Positions 30,595 through 42,332 are shown, counted from the stretch's first letter. The stretch is 64,000 bases of DNA from Cercophora sp. LCS_1 (GCA_036250225.1 JAPZLL010000017.1:434001-498000), one strand, 5' to 3'. The notes: generated by a model not told the origin, from the letters alone. Program-made: numbers and translations.

Positions 30595-31986
30595 CTATCT
30601 GGCAACCGCTGCGCTCAGCACCTGTGTGCGGAAGAAGCCTCCCTTTGTCCTCTCAATCACTTGTTGGTAGACTGAGCTCGGTGGGTGGTTCATGACGACT
30701 GTGCCCTCTTTGTAGTCGATCTTGGCGTCCAAACGGGTATCCCTAATCAGATTGACAATCCACTTCTCGGCCGCGTCGTTGTTCAAGCCCAAGCGCGCGC
30801 TCAGGTCCGTAAGCGAGATACGGGCGTGGATCTTGCAGTAGCTCTCAAAGATGAGATGGCGCGCCGAGTCGACAAAGTCGTCTGCGTGCGCGAGGAGGAA
30901 GAAGTCGCCGCGGAGAACCTCCTCGGCCAGGACAAGCTGATGCTGGGCCTCCTCAAAGTCGAAATCGATGCACAGAGCGTGCACGAAACGGGTGACGGGA
31001 TCTTGGTACTCGTAGGCTTCCTGCTTGACAATGCGGACAATGTCCTTCATCTGCTTCTGCTGAATGCCGACGTTCTTAGCGCGGCCGCGGTTGGTGATGA
31101 CGGCAACCGCAAGGTAGCGGAGAATCCAAGGGCAGTTGGCCTGGATCGAATTGATGTAGCCAGCGCCGAGGAGGAGCTCGAGGAGCGGTTCCCGGGCCTT
31201 ATCATAGTTGAAGAGGGGGAACAGCGCCCAGTGGACGAGCGACGTCTTGTGCTGAAGCTGGGCTAGCGGGTTGTTGGCCAGCTTGGTGTCAATAATCTCG
31301 CGGACCTTCTGTAGCTCCTCCAGCGCCGTGTCCCAGGTCATGCTCAGAATCTCGCAGGCCAACCGACCCCATGTTGCCCAAGATACCTTGTCGTTGTCGG
31401 TGGAGAGGACGCGGAATCGGTAGAGAAGTTCGGAAGCGTCGCCGTAGCTGCCGCAGCTAAACTGTAAAGCGCCGTAGTCGTAAAGCGCGTTGACCATCTC
31501 GATCGTGACCTGAAACTGCGTCAGAAACCACCAACTTAATTACCGTTTGGATGTGCTCACATTGTGGTCTTTCTTGAGGAACTCCAAGTTGGCCACCTTG
31601 TCGCTTCGGAGGTTGTTGACAACGTCTTCCCGCCCGAGCAGCTCGGTAATTGTACTAGTCTCCTGCTCAAACTTCTCCAGTTGGACGAAGACCTTTTGTT
31701 TCCGCTCGGCGTACTCGATGGGGGGTTCTTTGAGACCTTGCAGGTCGCAGTGCAGCTGGGCGACGTAGTCCGTCATGTCGGTCTTCTTGAGCAGGGCGAA
31801 CTTGGCCGCCGTGATCTCGCGCGCCTTCTTCTCATCGGTAATTTGCCCTGTCTCCTCATCGATAACCTGGTTGGCGCTGAACTCGAGCAGAGGGAAGATC
31901 ATGTGGCGGTCGAGGTGGGGAGCGAGCTTCGGGAGGAGGTCGTAGTTGGCGGGCGACGACGCCCCGTTGGGCTCGGAGGATGCCAT
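30595..31986 (-). CDS. INT6: eukaryotic translation initiation factor 3 subunit e
   Basis: Exons are 31986-31561 and 31509-30595, with a 51-bp intron (GTGAGC..TTTCAG) between DHN and VTIEM. The 446-residue product matches eIF3e throughout: the N-terminal DLLPKLAPHLDRHMIFPLLE block, the central VNALYDYGALQFSCGSYGDAS segment, and a C-terminal PCI domain (LTDLSARLGLNNDAAEKWIV, then DYKEGTVVMNHP). eIF3e is part of the eIF3 scaffold on the 40S ribosomal subunit, in the PCI/MPN octamer, and acts in cytoplasmic translation initiation. Length and motifs are normal. The divergent neighbour encodes a mitochondrial ribosomal protein, so the shared upstream region may couple translation-related genes. 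Confidence 0.97.
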
Positions 31987-32362
31987 CTTGAAAGTCGCGA
32001 TAAAAATGGGCAGAGCGCGCTTCTACGATCTGGCGAGTTGAAGGCGGTGTTGAGAAGCGGTCCGGCCTTTTGGGTTGTCGATCAACGGTTACTGCAGCGA
32101 AGACGAGGGGTCCTAATTTTCGTGCAAGAGGCTCACTTGTGAATTGGTGGGGTCGAAAATTGGAAAGTGTGAGCTCGGCGATTCGCCCGCAATGCGACTG
32201 TGGCTGGCACCGTGGCCGTGCACAAAGAAGGTGGGCGGTGAGGAATTCTGCCGCCGCTCTGCAGCCGCTGCACGGACCACTGGGGATCGGTCTGTTGCAG
32301 ACTGCCAAAAGATCTCGACTTTTCGCCGCCAGGTCTCAATCGCAGCCCCAACCCACGTCATC
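31987..32362. promoter_or_regulatory. bidirectional promoter region, eIF3e / mL49
   Basis: The two translation genes start 376 bp apart on opposite strands with no other coding signal between. No specific element was identified; promoter function is inferred from layout. Confidence 0.5.
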
Positions 32363-32802
32363 ATGATACAGTCACTCGTCCGGGCGACTGCGCCCTCAAG
32401 GTGCCTCCTCAGACCGACAGTTTGCCTACGAACCCTCACAACAGAAGCCGCGACGGCCGCCCAGACAACGCCTCCGGCAGCAAAACCCCGAGCAAAAGGC
32501 CCCTACATCGTCTCACGAACGCCCTCGCTCCAATTCCCCGTGTACCATCTCGCCAAGAGCGGTGGAAACCGAAAGCTCACAGTTTTGAAGAAGGTCGAGG
32601 GCGACAAGAGGACACTTTCGCGCATCCTGGCGAAGGATCTGGGGCTGAAGGAGGAGGACGTGAGGGTAAAGGTGCCTACAGGGCATATTGAGGTGAAGGT
32701 AGGACTGAAGAGGGGCTTCTAGAGAGGCAAACGGGCTAATCACTACTTCAGGGACATCACAAGGGCAGGGTTGAGGCCTGGCTAGAAGAGCAAGGATTTT
32801 GA
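32363..32802 (+). CDS. IMG2: mitochondrial large ribosomal subunit protein mL49 (Img2 family)
   Basis: Exons are 32363-32698 and 32752-32802. The first frame seems to end at 32722, but that stop lies in a 53-bp intron (GTAGGA donor, GCTAATC branch, CTTCAG acceptor). Splicing gives the conserved C terminus GHHKGRVEAWLEEQGF. The 128-residue protein has a basic, Arg/Ser/Thr-rich mitochondrial presequence (about residues 1-40). The Img2/mL49 domain follows: PYIVSRTPSLQFPVYHLAKS, then KLTVLKKVEGDKRTLSRILA and a VPTGHIEVKG end. It is a structural protein of the mitoribosome. Family length is usual for fungi. Confidence 0.95.
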
Positions 32803-33318
32803 ACAAGACGAGCAGGTTTCGGGTGCAAACAAGAGACGCCGACGAGACGATAACTGGAAAACAACCAGAGCGTCGGCCCTCAGTGGCTTAGAGATGCAGG
32901 ATGCCAGTCACGTCAAGTATGGTGCGCGGCGTTGGGGCGGACACGACAACAGCTCTGGAGAGCCGTTGGAATTGCGGCATTGCATGTACAAGTAATGTAA
33001 CAACATAGAGAAAGGGTTGTCATGAGCCCGAGTTCACAAACCGGCCGAGGGAAACCCAAAATCTGCTGGCGCTTCATACATCCCATTCAAACCGTATGCT
33101 AAAGAAAAAAGTACACCGAAGCAAACACCTCTGTCATGCGCCCAATGTCACAACAGTTCACCCGCCCAGATCTTTTCGCTCATCACGCATTGGCCATCCA
33201 ACTCCTGTAATAAACCCGTCGACAAATACAGGGCTAAATCTGTTCGTCCGATTGCGTCTTGGCCTGAACGCGGCGGCCGGAGGCACTCTGATGCCAGAAA
33301 TTCAACCCACCCAAAGAT
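32803..33318. terminator. convergent 3' flanks of mL49 and SWI1
   Basis: The interval lies between convergently transcribed genes. Nothing coding is seen. It should hold both polyadenylation regions; no single signal stands out. Confidence 0.4.
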
Positions 33319-36300
33319 TCAGAGGTTGGAGAACGCGACCAAGTCCGCCAACATGCCTTCCTTTGTCCACTCTTGTGCCTGCAGCTGCAGTGCCAGGAGC
33401 ACACTGTCGTCTGCGGGAAGAGCAGTGGCAGGTATGCTGCCGATCGGATTGCTCGGGTCTCTTGCTTTCTCGCTCAACCGTTTCAGCATGCTGACTGCAA
33501 GCCTGACAATGTAGACGAGCTCTGTGTCTCTGCGAGGGTGACCTCTGGAATGCGCGTTGCTGGGTCGTATGGGCCTGTCAAACTCCAAGCTGAGCTGCCG
33601 TACCAGGTGGAAGAGGTTCTGCGCGAATCCGTTGCCAGCCGCCAACCACAAACGGGTGATCCCAGTCTCGTGCCCTGGCGCTAGCGATGCGATAATGTCG
33701 GCGGCCAACAGTCCTTGCATCAAGAACGGTTTTCGAACCTCGATGAGAGATGGAAAGTTTGACGGTCGGGCGTCGTAAGTTTCAGGCCGGGGGTCGCGTG
33801 GATGCTCCAGCGTTGATAGCGGCATGGAACCCGGAGGAGGAACAGGTGAAATGGCGAGCCCAAAGGTTCGTGTGAGGAGCTCGCCAGGTGACGAGGAGCT
33901 GACGGCATCTGCAGCGAAGATCGTCTTGTAAAATGTCCGGTTTGGCTCGTCTCGTGCCAGGAGCTTGGCAAGGGCATCAACAGCGTATGGCAAGTATGGC
34001 TGGAGCCCAGGATCGTAGGGGGTGAAGAAGAGGGCGTCGCTGGCGAGCGTTGGAGTTGGCGTTGGTGCGAAAGCCAATAAGAACTGCAGCAGACAAATTG
34101 CCTGCTCTCGTCCAGGAATCATAACCTCGGCCGCGATGTTAGACAGGAGCATCACTATGTCCTTCATCAGGTCCAAAGTATCGGCGTTGGTCCGCATCAT
34201 CATTTCTCGTGTGCCGAGATATCGAATCACGACACAGAGAAACTTGATGACCGTCTCATCCGCCAGGGCCTTTTGATTGCTGGGAAAACTGGGGTCAGAG
34301 AGATTCCGCAAGATTGTCGTGATGCAGATCAACCGATCCACAGCGTTGTCGAGTTCGTGTGATGGAGTGCCTAAAAGGGATATCTTGCGCAGCGCCAGCC
34401 TCTCTATCCGGCAAGCCCTGACGACATCCTCATATGAGGGAATGGTAACCTCGTTCGATGCCTCTTCGGAGTTCTCGGCCAAGAGGTCGGCTTGTTCCTC
34501 TGCACACTCAACCAGCGTTTCCACCAAATCATCGCAAAACTGCAGGTCGATCTGGGGGACAGGGATGTGGTTGTAATGATCAGTGGAGGTCAGCGATGCG
34601 AGGGTGTCGAGAGCAAGCCGGACCTCGCCACTGATGCCACTCTCTATACTCCTTGCCAGTGTGTGAATATCGACCAAACCCAACTCGATTGGGGCGGGTA
34701 CGTCAATTTTGCTGTGTCGTAGATCCTCGGCAACTTTCTCAATCGCTTTGGGGTCCACGCCGCCGTGTGTCGAGATCTCCCGGGAACAGGGCATGTACTC
34801 TTCTGGATTGGACGCAAAGGGCGCTGGAAATCTCATCGATGCCGCGGTTTCTCCTGCCATTGCTTGGTTCTCTGGGTGCGCCGATCCAGGTAGTGACATA
34901 CTTCCGGCTTTGCTCTGTGCGGGAGAGGCAAGCGAAAACTCTTCTGCACTTGGAGTCGGCTGGACGCTCCTCGAGAGGCTGTTGCGCGAATGGCCCGGAA
35001 CGTTGGGGGGCTGTTGAGCGTGAGGCGGATGCGGCCCTGGGAACCCGTTGGCATTCGGCTGCTGTTGTCCTGGTGGCTTGATCGGGGATGGCATCGGCTG
35101 CTGGAGATGTTGTTGCCCGCCAGGTAGCATCTGCGGCGGTTGTTGAACAGGCTGAGGCATCGGTTTCGTTGGCGTAGGCTGCATGCCTTGAGGGTTTGGC
35201 ATACCACCTTGCTGTTGCTGCTGCGCCCGCATTCTGTACATCTCCTCAAACTTGTACAAGTTTCGTTCGTAGATGTTCTTCAGCTGAGGTGCCGAGCTGG
35301 GACCTTGTTGAGGTGGATAGCCAAGAGCACCGGCAACCTGAGACCAGATGTTGTTCTGTGTCACATTGCGATAACCACCCATCTTGTTGAAGACGACCTG
35401 GAAGAGGTTGAACAAGCTGACAGGACGCCCGTCGGCCACAGGGTTGGCATCCAGTGGCAGGTTTTTCGAGTTCATAAAGACGGCGAGGTTCTTCATGAAC
35501 TGCTCAGGGGGTGGCATTCGCATCTGCTGCGGTTGGGGCATTCCCGGCTGTGGTCGCATCCCGCCTTGTGGCATCTGACCGTTTGGTAACCTGGGTCCGC
35601 CAGGCATCATTCCCTGAGCCTGTGCCTGTGCCTGGGCTTGCGCCTGGGCCTGAGCATGAGCTTGCGCTTGTGCTTGTGCTTGAAGCTGCATCGGGTTGGC
35701 GCCGAGTTGGCCTTGCATCATGTTCCTTTGCGCCTGCTGTGCCTGTTGCGCTTGCATCCCCATGCTGCGTTGTTGGTTTTGGAGATGCATCTGGTAAAGC
35801 ATTTTGGAATGGTCCATATTTCGACCTTGGGCCATGTTTTGCTGGAACATCTGGTTTGGCATCTGTCCTGCCATCTGACTCGGCATCTGCCCTGGCATCT
35901 GCCCTGGCATCTGTCCCATCTGTGGGGGCATCTGTCCCATTTGCTGCGGCATCATCTGGCCGGCCATCGCGTTCGGTGTCGGCGAGGGTCTCGCGGGCGA
36001 TTGCCCTGGTGTAAACTGAGGGTTGAAACCCTGCTGGAAATTTTGCTGCATGAAGGGCTGCGGCGTACCGCTGTGTTCGGACGGGACGGGAGATTGTTGA
36101 GGGAATTGCTGCGCGCCTGGGGAGAACGGGTGCGGAGAGGTCGTCGCAACCCTCTGGGGAACACTGCCGGGTCGCATCTGATTCGCCATGATGGGCGACG
36201 GTGTCGCGTTCGCCGATCCATTTGGTTGAAGGTGTGGGTATGGCGACGGTTGACCGCCCGGAGGTTGCTGCATTCCCGGCTGCTGAAACCCTGGGAACTG

Positions 36301-36636
36301 CGATTGTTGTGGTGTTTCTGCGCGCGACGTTGGCAACATGCCGGGCGCAGGGCGCGGTGACTGCCCGATGCTGTCTTCGCGTGGTCTCGGTCGCTTCGAA
36401 GGAACGACGGAATTTGTCTGGTACATGGGGTTTGAGAAGCCCGGCGATGCATTGCGCATCGGTCCATTGGGCATGATCATCTGCTGCGGGTTCGCGAACT
36501 GCGGATTGAACTGGGCAGGATTGCCCATGAAGGCGGAGGGGTCCATCATGGTCCCGGCAACGGCTGAAGGGTCGTTGATCTGTGGGAAGCCGTTGCCATT
36601 GTGGTTCGGGACAGTGGCCTCGTTGATCCAGCTCAT
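33319..36636 (-). CDS. SWI1: SWI/SNF chromatin-remodelling complex subunit with ARID domain (Swi1)
   Basis: A single 1105-residue frame. The N-terminal third is low-complexity, rich in Gln, Pro, Met and Asn, with imperfect repeats (MGQMPGQMPGQMPSQM and a QAQAQA array at about 35610-35690). An ARID/BRIGHT DNA-binding domain follows at about residues 375-465 (PEQFMKNLAVFMNSKN; KMGGYRNVTQNNIWSQVAG; YERNLYKFEEMYRM). The C-terminal half (about 600-1105) is helical, as in Swi1/BAF250-type subunits. The protein helps SWI/SNF find nucleosomal targets in the nucleus. Yeast Swi1 has a Q/N-rich region able to form a prion; the glutamine-rich part here is comparable in kind but more Met/Pro-rich. No intron is needed. 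Confidence 0.93.
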   Translation of the reverse strand: MSWINEATVPNHNGNGFPQINDPSAVAGTMMDPSAFMGNPAQFNPQFANPQQMIMPNGPMRNASPGFSNPMYQTNSVVPSKRPRPREDSIGQSPRPAPGMLPTSRAETPQQSQFPGFQQPGMQQPPGGQPSPYPHLQPNGSANATPSPIMANQMRPGSVPQRVATTSPHPFSPGAQQFPQQSPVPSEHSGTPQPFMQQNFQQGFNPQFTPGQSPARPSPTPNAMAGQMMPQQMGQMPPQMGQMPGQMPGQMPSQMAGQMPNQMFQQNMAQGRNMDHSKMLYQMHLQNQQRSMGMQAQQAQQAQRNMMQGQLGANPMQLQAQAQAQAHAQAQAQAQAQAQAQGMMPGGPRLPNGQMPQGGMRPQPGMPQPQQMRMPPPEQFMKNLAVFMNSKNLPLDANPVADGRPVSLFNLFQVVFNKMGGYRNVTQNNIWSQVAGALGYPPQQGPSSAPQLKNIYERNLYKFEEMYRMRAQQQQQGGMPNPQGMQPTPTKPMPQPVQQPPQMLPGGQQHLQQPMPSPIKPPGQQQPNANGFPGPHPPHAQQPPNVPGHSRNSLSRSVQPTPSAEEFSLASPAQSKAGSMSLPGSAHPENQAMAGETAASMRFPAPFASNPEEYMPCSREISTHGGVDPKAIEKVAEDLRHSKIDVPAPIELGLVDIHTLARSIESGISGEVRLALDTLASLTSTDHYNHIPVPQIDLQFCDDLVETLVECAEEQADLLAENSEEASNEVTIPSYEDVVRACRIERLALRKISLLGTPSHELDNAVDRLICITTILRNLSDPSFPSNQKALADETVIKFLCVVIRYLGTREMMMRTNADTLDLMKDIVMLLSNIAAEVMIPGREQAICLLQFLLAFAPTPTPTLASDALFFTPYDPGLQPYLPYAVDALAKLLARDEPNRTFYKTIFAADAVSSSSPGELLTRTFGLAISPVPPPGSMPLSTLEHPRDPRPETYDARPSNFPSLIEVRKPFLMQGLLAADIIASLAPGHETGITRLWLAAGNGFAQNLFHLVRQLSLEFDRPIRPSNAHSRGHPRRDTELVYIVRLAVSMLKRLSEKARDPSNPIGSIPATALPADDSVLLALQLQAQEWTKEGMLADLVAFSNL
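35611..35690. repeat. CAG-type in-frame repeat encoding Gln-Ala
   Basis: Alternating Gln and Ala codons (GCCTGG/GCTTGC variants on the plus strand) within SWI1 encode about a dozen QA pairs with one His. Length polymorphism between strains would keep frame only if changes are multiples of six or three bases. Confidence 0.85.
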
Positions 36637-39600
36637 GTCGGTCGGGATGCGAGGGCGGCAATGGCAAGGGCCGAACCCATCAGGTTAATTCCTTGTAGCG
36701 ACGTCAGCGACCATGAAAAAACAATAGATCTAAGCCTATTGAATGCGAATTTGATAAAAAGAAGGTGTGTAGTGACACGGCAGAGGCTTGTCGCGATGGA
36801 GCAGTCGCGTCGCGGGTGTGCAGTGTGCGGTGGGTAACGGGGGCAGAGGCGGTTTCTGGCTGGTGCTGCTGAGGTGGGCGCTGGGTTGTGGTGCCAGCAG
36901 CCAGTGCGATCGGGGGGTTGGGTCCACACCCGAAGCGAGTGGGCAGCGGGCAGCGCTCAGCAGGAACACCCAAGAGCCCGCGCAGGCAAAGGGAAATTGG
37001 GACGGGAGGTCTGATGGGTGCTGCGCGTGCCGAACGGGCCTTTCTTGATGACCGCCACGGCGGAAGCAAAGCAACAGAGCCGCAAGACAACAATGCCGGC
37101 AGCGACAGCGATCGAAAACAAGTGGGTGGAGGCAATCAGGCCAAGGTTGACGTACTTTCAGGAGGCTAGACACGGTCGACTGGATGCTCTGACCGGGATG
37201 AGGGACGGGGGACGGGGAGGCAGCTGGAAGCGCGAAGGCGTGGAGCGAGCCGCGAGAATTTTTCGCAGGCAAGTCCGCGCCGTCCTGAACCAACGTCGCC
37301 GACTCGCCGCAATTCAGTGCTCGCGCAGTCCCGACAACACCGAGTGATGTAGGCCGGGCTTCGAGGATCACGAGACTGGAATTACACGGCAACCTAATCG
37401 GCTGGTCGGGGGCGGATAAGGTGGGAGAGAGGAACGAAAGGGTCTTACCTCCGTACCCAAAGCGCGCGTTGCTTGTCGGATGTGTCTGTCCACTGTGCTG
37501 CGACGGAGCGCCGCGATGAGCTGCCTGCTTTTCAGCCGGCCAAATCATCCGTCCAGAACAGGATTAGCGCGGTGGGTCAAACGTCAGAGATCCGCGAATC
37601 AAGCTTTGCGCCGCAGACTGTAAGGGAGAGGCCGGCCGCTGCCAGCTGCCAAGTGGCCGACGACCGCCAAACATGTCGGTCACTGGGAGGACGCACAGAC
37701 CCAGTTCGACTGTTTCCCATCGCCACACCCTCACCAATGCAGTGATAGACTTCGAGCTTCAGCGCTGCATTCGCTAGAAGACTCGGGCCTTGTACTGTGT
37801 AAGCACCCACCCCCCGCCACGCCAGAAGCCACGGCACAAACCCCAAGTCTGAAGCCGGGAGGGAGAAAGGAATGGAGGCTCGCCTCGCCGCCCAACAGAA
37901 TCATCCACTGATGACAACGAGCAAGCCCTCTCACGCTGTGCCCGACCACCAGACACAGCTAGAGGGACGATGCCAAAGAAAACAGCAGAAGACTCTCGAC
38001 GAACATTCCGAGCTGTCGACAAAAAGAGCTGTACAATGGGCCAATCGGTACCACTTCAGGTGGTCTTGAGGGGCATGGTCGTTTCTCAACACACAGCCAG
38101 GTGATGAGGTCGTCGGCGGGGGTGAACATGATACTCCAAGGCCTTGTGAGGGGCGGTTGATGCCTCGGAATATCAATGAGCCCCTTCTCTTCAGAGAAAT
38201 ATAGCCCGTCGCCAAGATTGTTCTGTGCGGGTTTTTTTTAGGGCCTAGGGCTTGTCATCGTAAGCGTTGTTTGTCTTCTTCGAAAGGCATCAAGCGGTGG
38301 TGTTGGCCATTGGGTTGAGTTGCTTGGCAAGACCCGACGACGGCCCCTCATCAGACCCTCCAGCCGAGAGTTGTTGTTCTGAGAACTGCTCCAACTCGCG
38401 ACGAGCAAAGCATTTAGGTTGGAACTGGAAAGGCGTACCCTGGGGTTGGGAGTCTGAAGCAACCCTGAGACCCTGCAGCTCAACTCAACCTTGGTTGGAA
38501 CCTGAGGCTATCCGTCGAGTCGCTGTGTGCGCAGCCAGGCCAGCTTCGACATGTGGTTGGAACACCACGGGTTGGGCCGAAAGAACTGCCGAATGGAAAT
38601 GCCCAGATTCACCTCCGGTATGAGAGATGTCAAATGAAGTGAGTCCTTCTTGGACTTCCCTGGTGGCAGTGTTCGCGAGTCGCTTGATCGCTGCAGCTGC
38701 CCCGTCACTCCCGCTTCGCTGGCCCCACTCCCAAATCGTCAAGTCACCACATGACTGGTGGCGTCGACTGCCAATCCACAGCTGGTCGGTGATTTCTCCC
38801 GCTCATCTGGTGCTACAACCTTGCAGAGCGAGAATTTTACCTCTCGAATGCAAGAAAGCCCGAAATGAGATCCGGTCGCGGAGGTTTTGTTGGCGCTGGA
38901 AGTTTTGGCCGCGGTTTTGCTGTCGTGCTGGGCTTGTGGTGGGTGGCTCCCGTCTGCGGTCCCCGACCACATGGCTGGCCCAGGCTTGGGGGAATTGATC
39001 CCGGTCGCCCGCATTTGGGTGGGCGAGTCGAGCGATGAGCCCAGCGCCCAGGCACCACCGAAGGAAACGCAAGCAAACCGTGATTGAATGTTGCGATGGC
39101 GAGGCCGTCAATCGCCTTTTGTTTCTTAGTGAGAGATAGGCCTTTCGCCCTCGTTGCGTCGCTGTCTGTTCATCTTGTCGCCTTCGTCCCAGGACAGGGG
39201 CCGTTTGCACTAACAGCCAGCAGCCGTTTCCGGAGTGAGAGAGACCTTGAGGATGCTAGTGGCAGCCAGTGTGAAGCTCGCCAGAAGCAACAACAACCAG
39301 TTTTCACGGTTGACAATGAAGGAATGGGAAGAATTGGGCAAGAAAGGAGGGTCGGATGGTAAAAAAGAGAGAGAGAAGACGGGGGAGGTGGGCTGTTGGG
39401 CATTTAATGTCAACTGCCTCCAGCACGAAAGTCACTTTTACAGCCAGGCACTAAAATTCTCCGCCCGGGACCACGGCCACCACATCTCTTGACAGGCATT
39501 TCGCGGGCAATCGCACCTACCCACCGGCCCAGCCAAAGTTAAAAATTGCCAACCAGTCCGCACTTTTTGCTCGAGGTTCACAGCTGCCGATTTGTTTGAT

Positions 39601-41414
39601 CCCATGGACGCTCGTCTTCGCTGTCATTTCCTTCTGAGATCTGGTGGGACGGCAATCAAGGATGGGGAAGGGTTCCGAAGGCTTGTTGGGAGCCGGCCTC
39701 CTTCCCCCCTCCACCTCGTCTGCGTACTCGCCCATGGAAACGGATAAGCTTGCGCATGTCCAGCGTCACAAAGATTTTCTGTCACCCGTCCCCGCCCCTC
39801 GCGGGTTTCCGACTGTCACTTCAATCACTCTGCTTTTCTTCTTCACTTCTGAGTCGACGAGTTTCCTCCACACAAAGCCGCATGTGGGTGTTTCGCGACC
39901 CGACTCCGCGGCCTGGCGGCGTCGCCAGCCCTTTGATTCGAAGCTGGGCCCCGCAGCTGATAGGCTCACTGACGTCGTCGCGGCGGGTGGAATGATCTCC
40001 AGTGCCGGCTTTGTCGAGGCTTCACGGACCCCTGCTTCTTCTGCCACTTGTGCTGCTTCTGATGTTCCACCTGGCAAACATCCCTCTGGTCGCGATGTGA
40101 CAAGCATCCCCTCCGCTCGGGCGGCTCTGGAAGCAATGTGGTGAGGCGTCTCACTGTCATGGCGTCGGACAGGCACCGGCCACGCCGGTCGGGAGTTAGG
40201 GTGGAAAGGAAGCCGGCAGCAGGCCGCCCATATTTCCCAGACTCCCTCTCTCCTCTCGCAGAAACCACTGATGAGACGACTGGCAATTTCCCGCAGGTCC
40301 ATGGCCACAGAGTCTGACGATAGCACAGTCAATAGCATCGACAAACTGCTGGCTGAAACCTTATCCCTCGGCTGCAGATCTGTCTCGCAATCAGTAAGAC
40401 CATCCGGATCTCTGAATTCGCCATTCCCACGAGCCAGTGTCTTGGTTCCGGTTCGAGACTGGATGACCGCCCTTTCTCGGTTGTTTCTCAGCTATGAATT
40501 CTGTGTTTATCTCGCGCACGTCCAGGCACTTTTCCTTTCATCATCGCATGTTTGGCTACATGCCGTCGTGACACCGTCGCTGGCCACGTCAGATCTGATC
40601 CCACCTCAGCCTCTCTCTCCCAGCATTTTTACCGGAGGCGGGACGCCAAACCAGGGTCGACAAAGTGTGGTCAACCCACGATTCCTCTTTGAGCTTTGAG
40701 AGATGCGGGATATTCTTTTCGAGTCACCCACCTACACGCCGGGTCTAGGCCAGAGTTTATGTATGGTCTTGCGAGAACATAAAATCAGGGGGGTTGTGCC
40801 TGCCGATGAGACGGCAGACCAAATGCCGACGCGAACCCCGCCGTCCACTCAACTGCGAAAACTGCCTCGACTTTTCTCTCCCCTCTCACGAAAAAACCTT
40901 CGTCGATGGATTCCTTGGCGAGAATGCCAATCTCACTCCAAGTTAAAAGCTGGGGAGTGCTATGGCGAAATAGCACCACCGCCAGTCCCGTCGTCGCTGC
41001 CAGTCGCCAGCGAGGGGGCAGCCCGCGGTCCTGTCACTGGAGCAATCGCGCCCCCACGATGACGACCCAGACATTTCACGGATAACTTTGCTTGGCTTCG
41101 CTGACAAGCAACAATGGGTCCATCTTCCTGATTCATTTTGGGGTCTTCACAATCCAAATCGTAAAATGCCAGGAGCTAAGCCATAGTGCGTGGGAGTCTG
41201 CCCCGCCAAATTTGCAAGCCCCCCATTGTCCGTCTTTGTAGAAATCTCGCACTGTGTTTTCCTGGACAGGGGCTCGAAACCTCAGAATATCGAGGCTAGA
41301 GACGCGCTGAGAGAACGCGTAAAGATTTCAACAACGTTGTCAAATTCTCAGCCCCATTTCTCCGCAAAGAGAATTTTGCGACCTGTTACTTGCCCAATTA
41401 CAAACGTATTCACG
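36637..41414. other. 4.8-kb gap between divergent SWI1 and EVE-domain gene
   Basis: No open frame here has recognisable domains. The longest ones overlap on opposite strands (36736-37548 minus; 39644-40144 plus; 39766-40344 minus) and look like chance frames in GC-rich DNA. On the minus strand a good donor (GAG|GTAAGA at about 37447) and an acceptor with branch (GCTGAC..CTACAAG at about 36694) could define a long 5'-UTR intron of SWI1. The length fits a large regulatory region or non-coding transcripts; neither can be shown from sequence alone. Confidence 0.5.
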
Positions 41415-42332
41415 ATGCCAAAGAGAAAGTCAGTCGCCGTCGAGGAAGCGCCAGTCGAGCCACCACGCAGGCGCTCACTTCGCAATGCCTCAACGACGGA
41501 TTCTGCACCGGCGGTGAAGCCTTCATCCCCAGAGACCAAGATGGTCAAGAAACCGGGCTCCAAACAAGAGAAGAAGCAGAAACAAACTGCCAAGAAAGCG
41601 GCCAAAATAACGGAGCCTATCGAGGAATCCGTATGCCACATCCCCCTCAAAGCATCCCTCCACACGTCCTAACCTCACCAGGAAAACGAGGCTTCCGCTT
41701 CAGAGCCCGACTCTCCACCACCAGCCAAGAAAAGCCGTTCCTCCAAAACCAAGGCAAAGTCTGTTCCAGCCAAAGCGGCCAAACCCGCCAAATCCCAAGC
41801 CACCTCTACCTCCACCGCCCCAGGAGAAAAGACCTACTGGCTCCTTAAAGCCGAACCAGAAACCCGTCTAGAAAACGGCATCGACGTCTCCTTCTCAATT
41901 GACGACCTGGCCTCCAAAACCGTCCCCGAACCATGGGACGGTATCAGGGCGTACCCAGCCCGCAACAACCTACGGTCGATGAAAAAGGGCGATCTGGCCT
42001 TTTTTTACCACTCCAACTGCAAGGAGCCCGGAATCGTGGGGACAATGGAGATCGTGCAGGAGCATTCACCCGATCTGTCTGCGCATGATCCCAAGGCGCC
42101 GTATTACGATGCTAGTTCGAAGCCTGAGGATCCAAAGTGGAGTGTGGTGCACGTTGAGTTTCGGAGCAAGTTCAAGAAGATGGTCACGTTGAGAGAGCTG
42201 AGGGATATGGGTGGGAAGGGAGGACCATTGGAGAACATGCAGATGTTGAAGCAGTCGAGGTTAAGTGTGAGTCGGGTGAGTGAGGCGGAGTGGGAGTATT
42301 TGATGGGGGTTGTGGAAGAGAGGGGAGGTTGA
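41415..42332 (+). CDS. EVE-domain protein (thymocyte nuclear protein 1-like)
   Basis: Exons are 41415-41630 and 41682-42332. The 51-bp intron has a GTATGC donor, CCTAACC branch and CACCAG acceptor. The 288-residue protein begins with a Lys/Ser/Pro-rich basic region with a likely nuclear-localisation signal (MPKRKSV; KKPGSKQEKKQKQTAKKAAK). It ends in an EVE domain (about residues 125-285): TYWLLKAEPETR, SIDDLASK, PWDGIRAYPARNNLRSMKKG, FYHSNC and the final SVSRVSEAEWEYLM. EVE domains are PUA-like and bind modified bases in DNA or RNA; THYN1 is the vertebrate homologue. A nuclear modified-base reader is inferred from family knowledge. Confidence 0.93.

Noticed and set aside
32699..32722. TAG at 32720 as the end of mL49
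   Set aside because: It lies inside a 53-bp intron; splicing restores the conserved C terminus ending at 32802.
35504..36667. 387-codon frame overlapping SWI1 on the same strand
   Set aside because: Compositional shadow of the Gln/Pro/Met-rich region; the SWI1 frame has the ARID domain.
36736..37548. 270-codon minus-strand frame upstream of SWI1
   Set aside because: Starts without ATG context, is Ser/Pro/Arg-rich without domain, and lies in the probable SWI1 leader.
39644..40344. Two overlapping opposite-strand frames of 166 and 192 codons
   Set aside because: Mutually exclusive, no recognisable domains, no intron signals; typical of GC-rich non-coding DNA.
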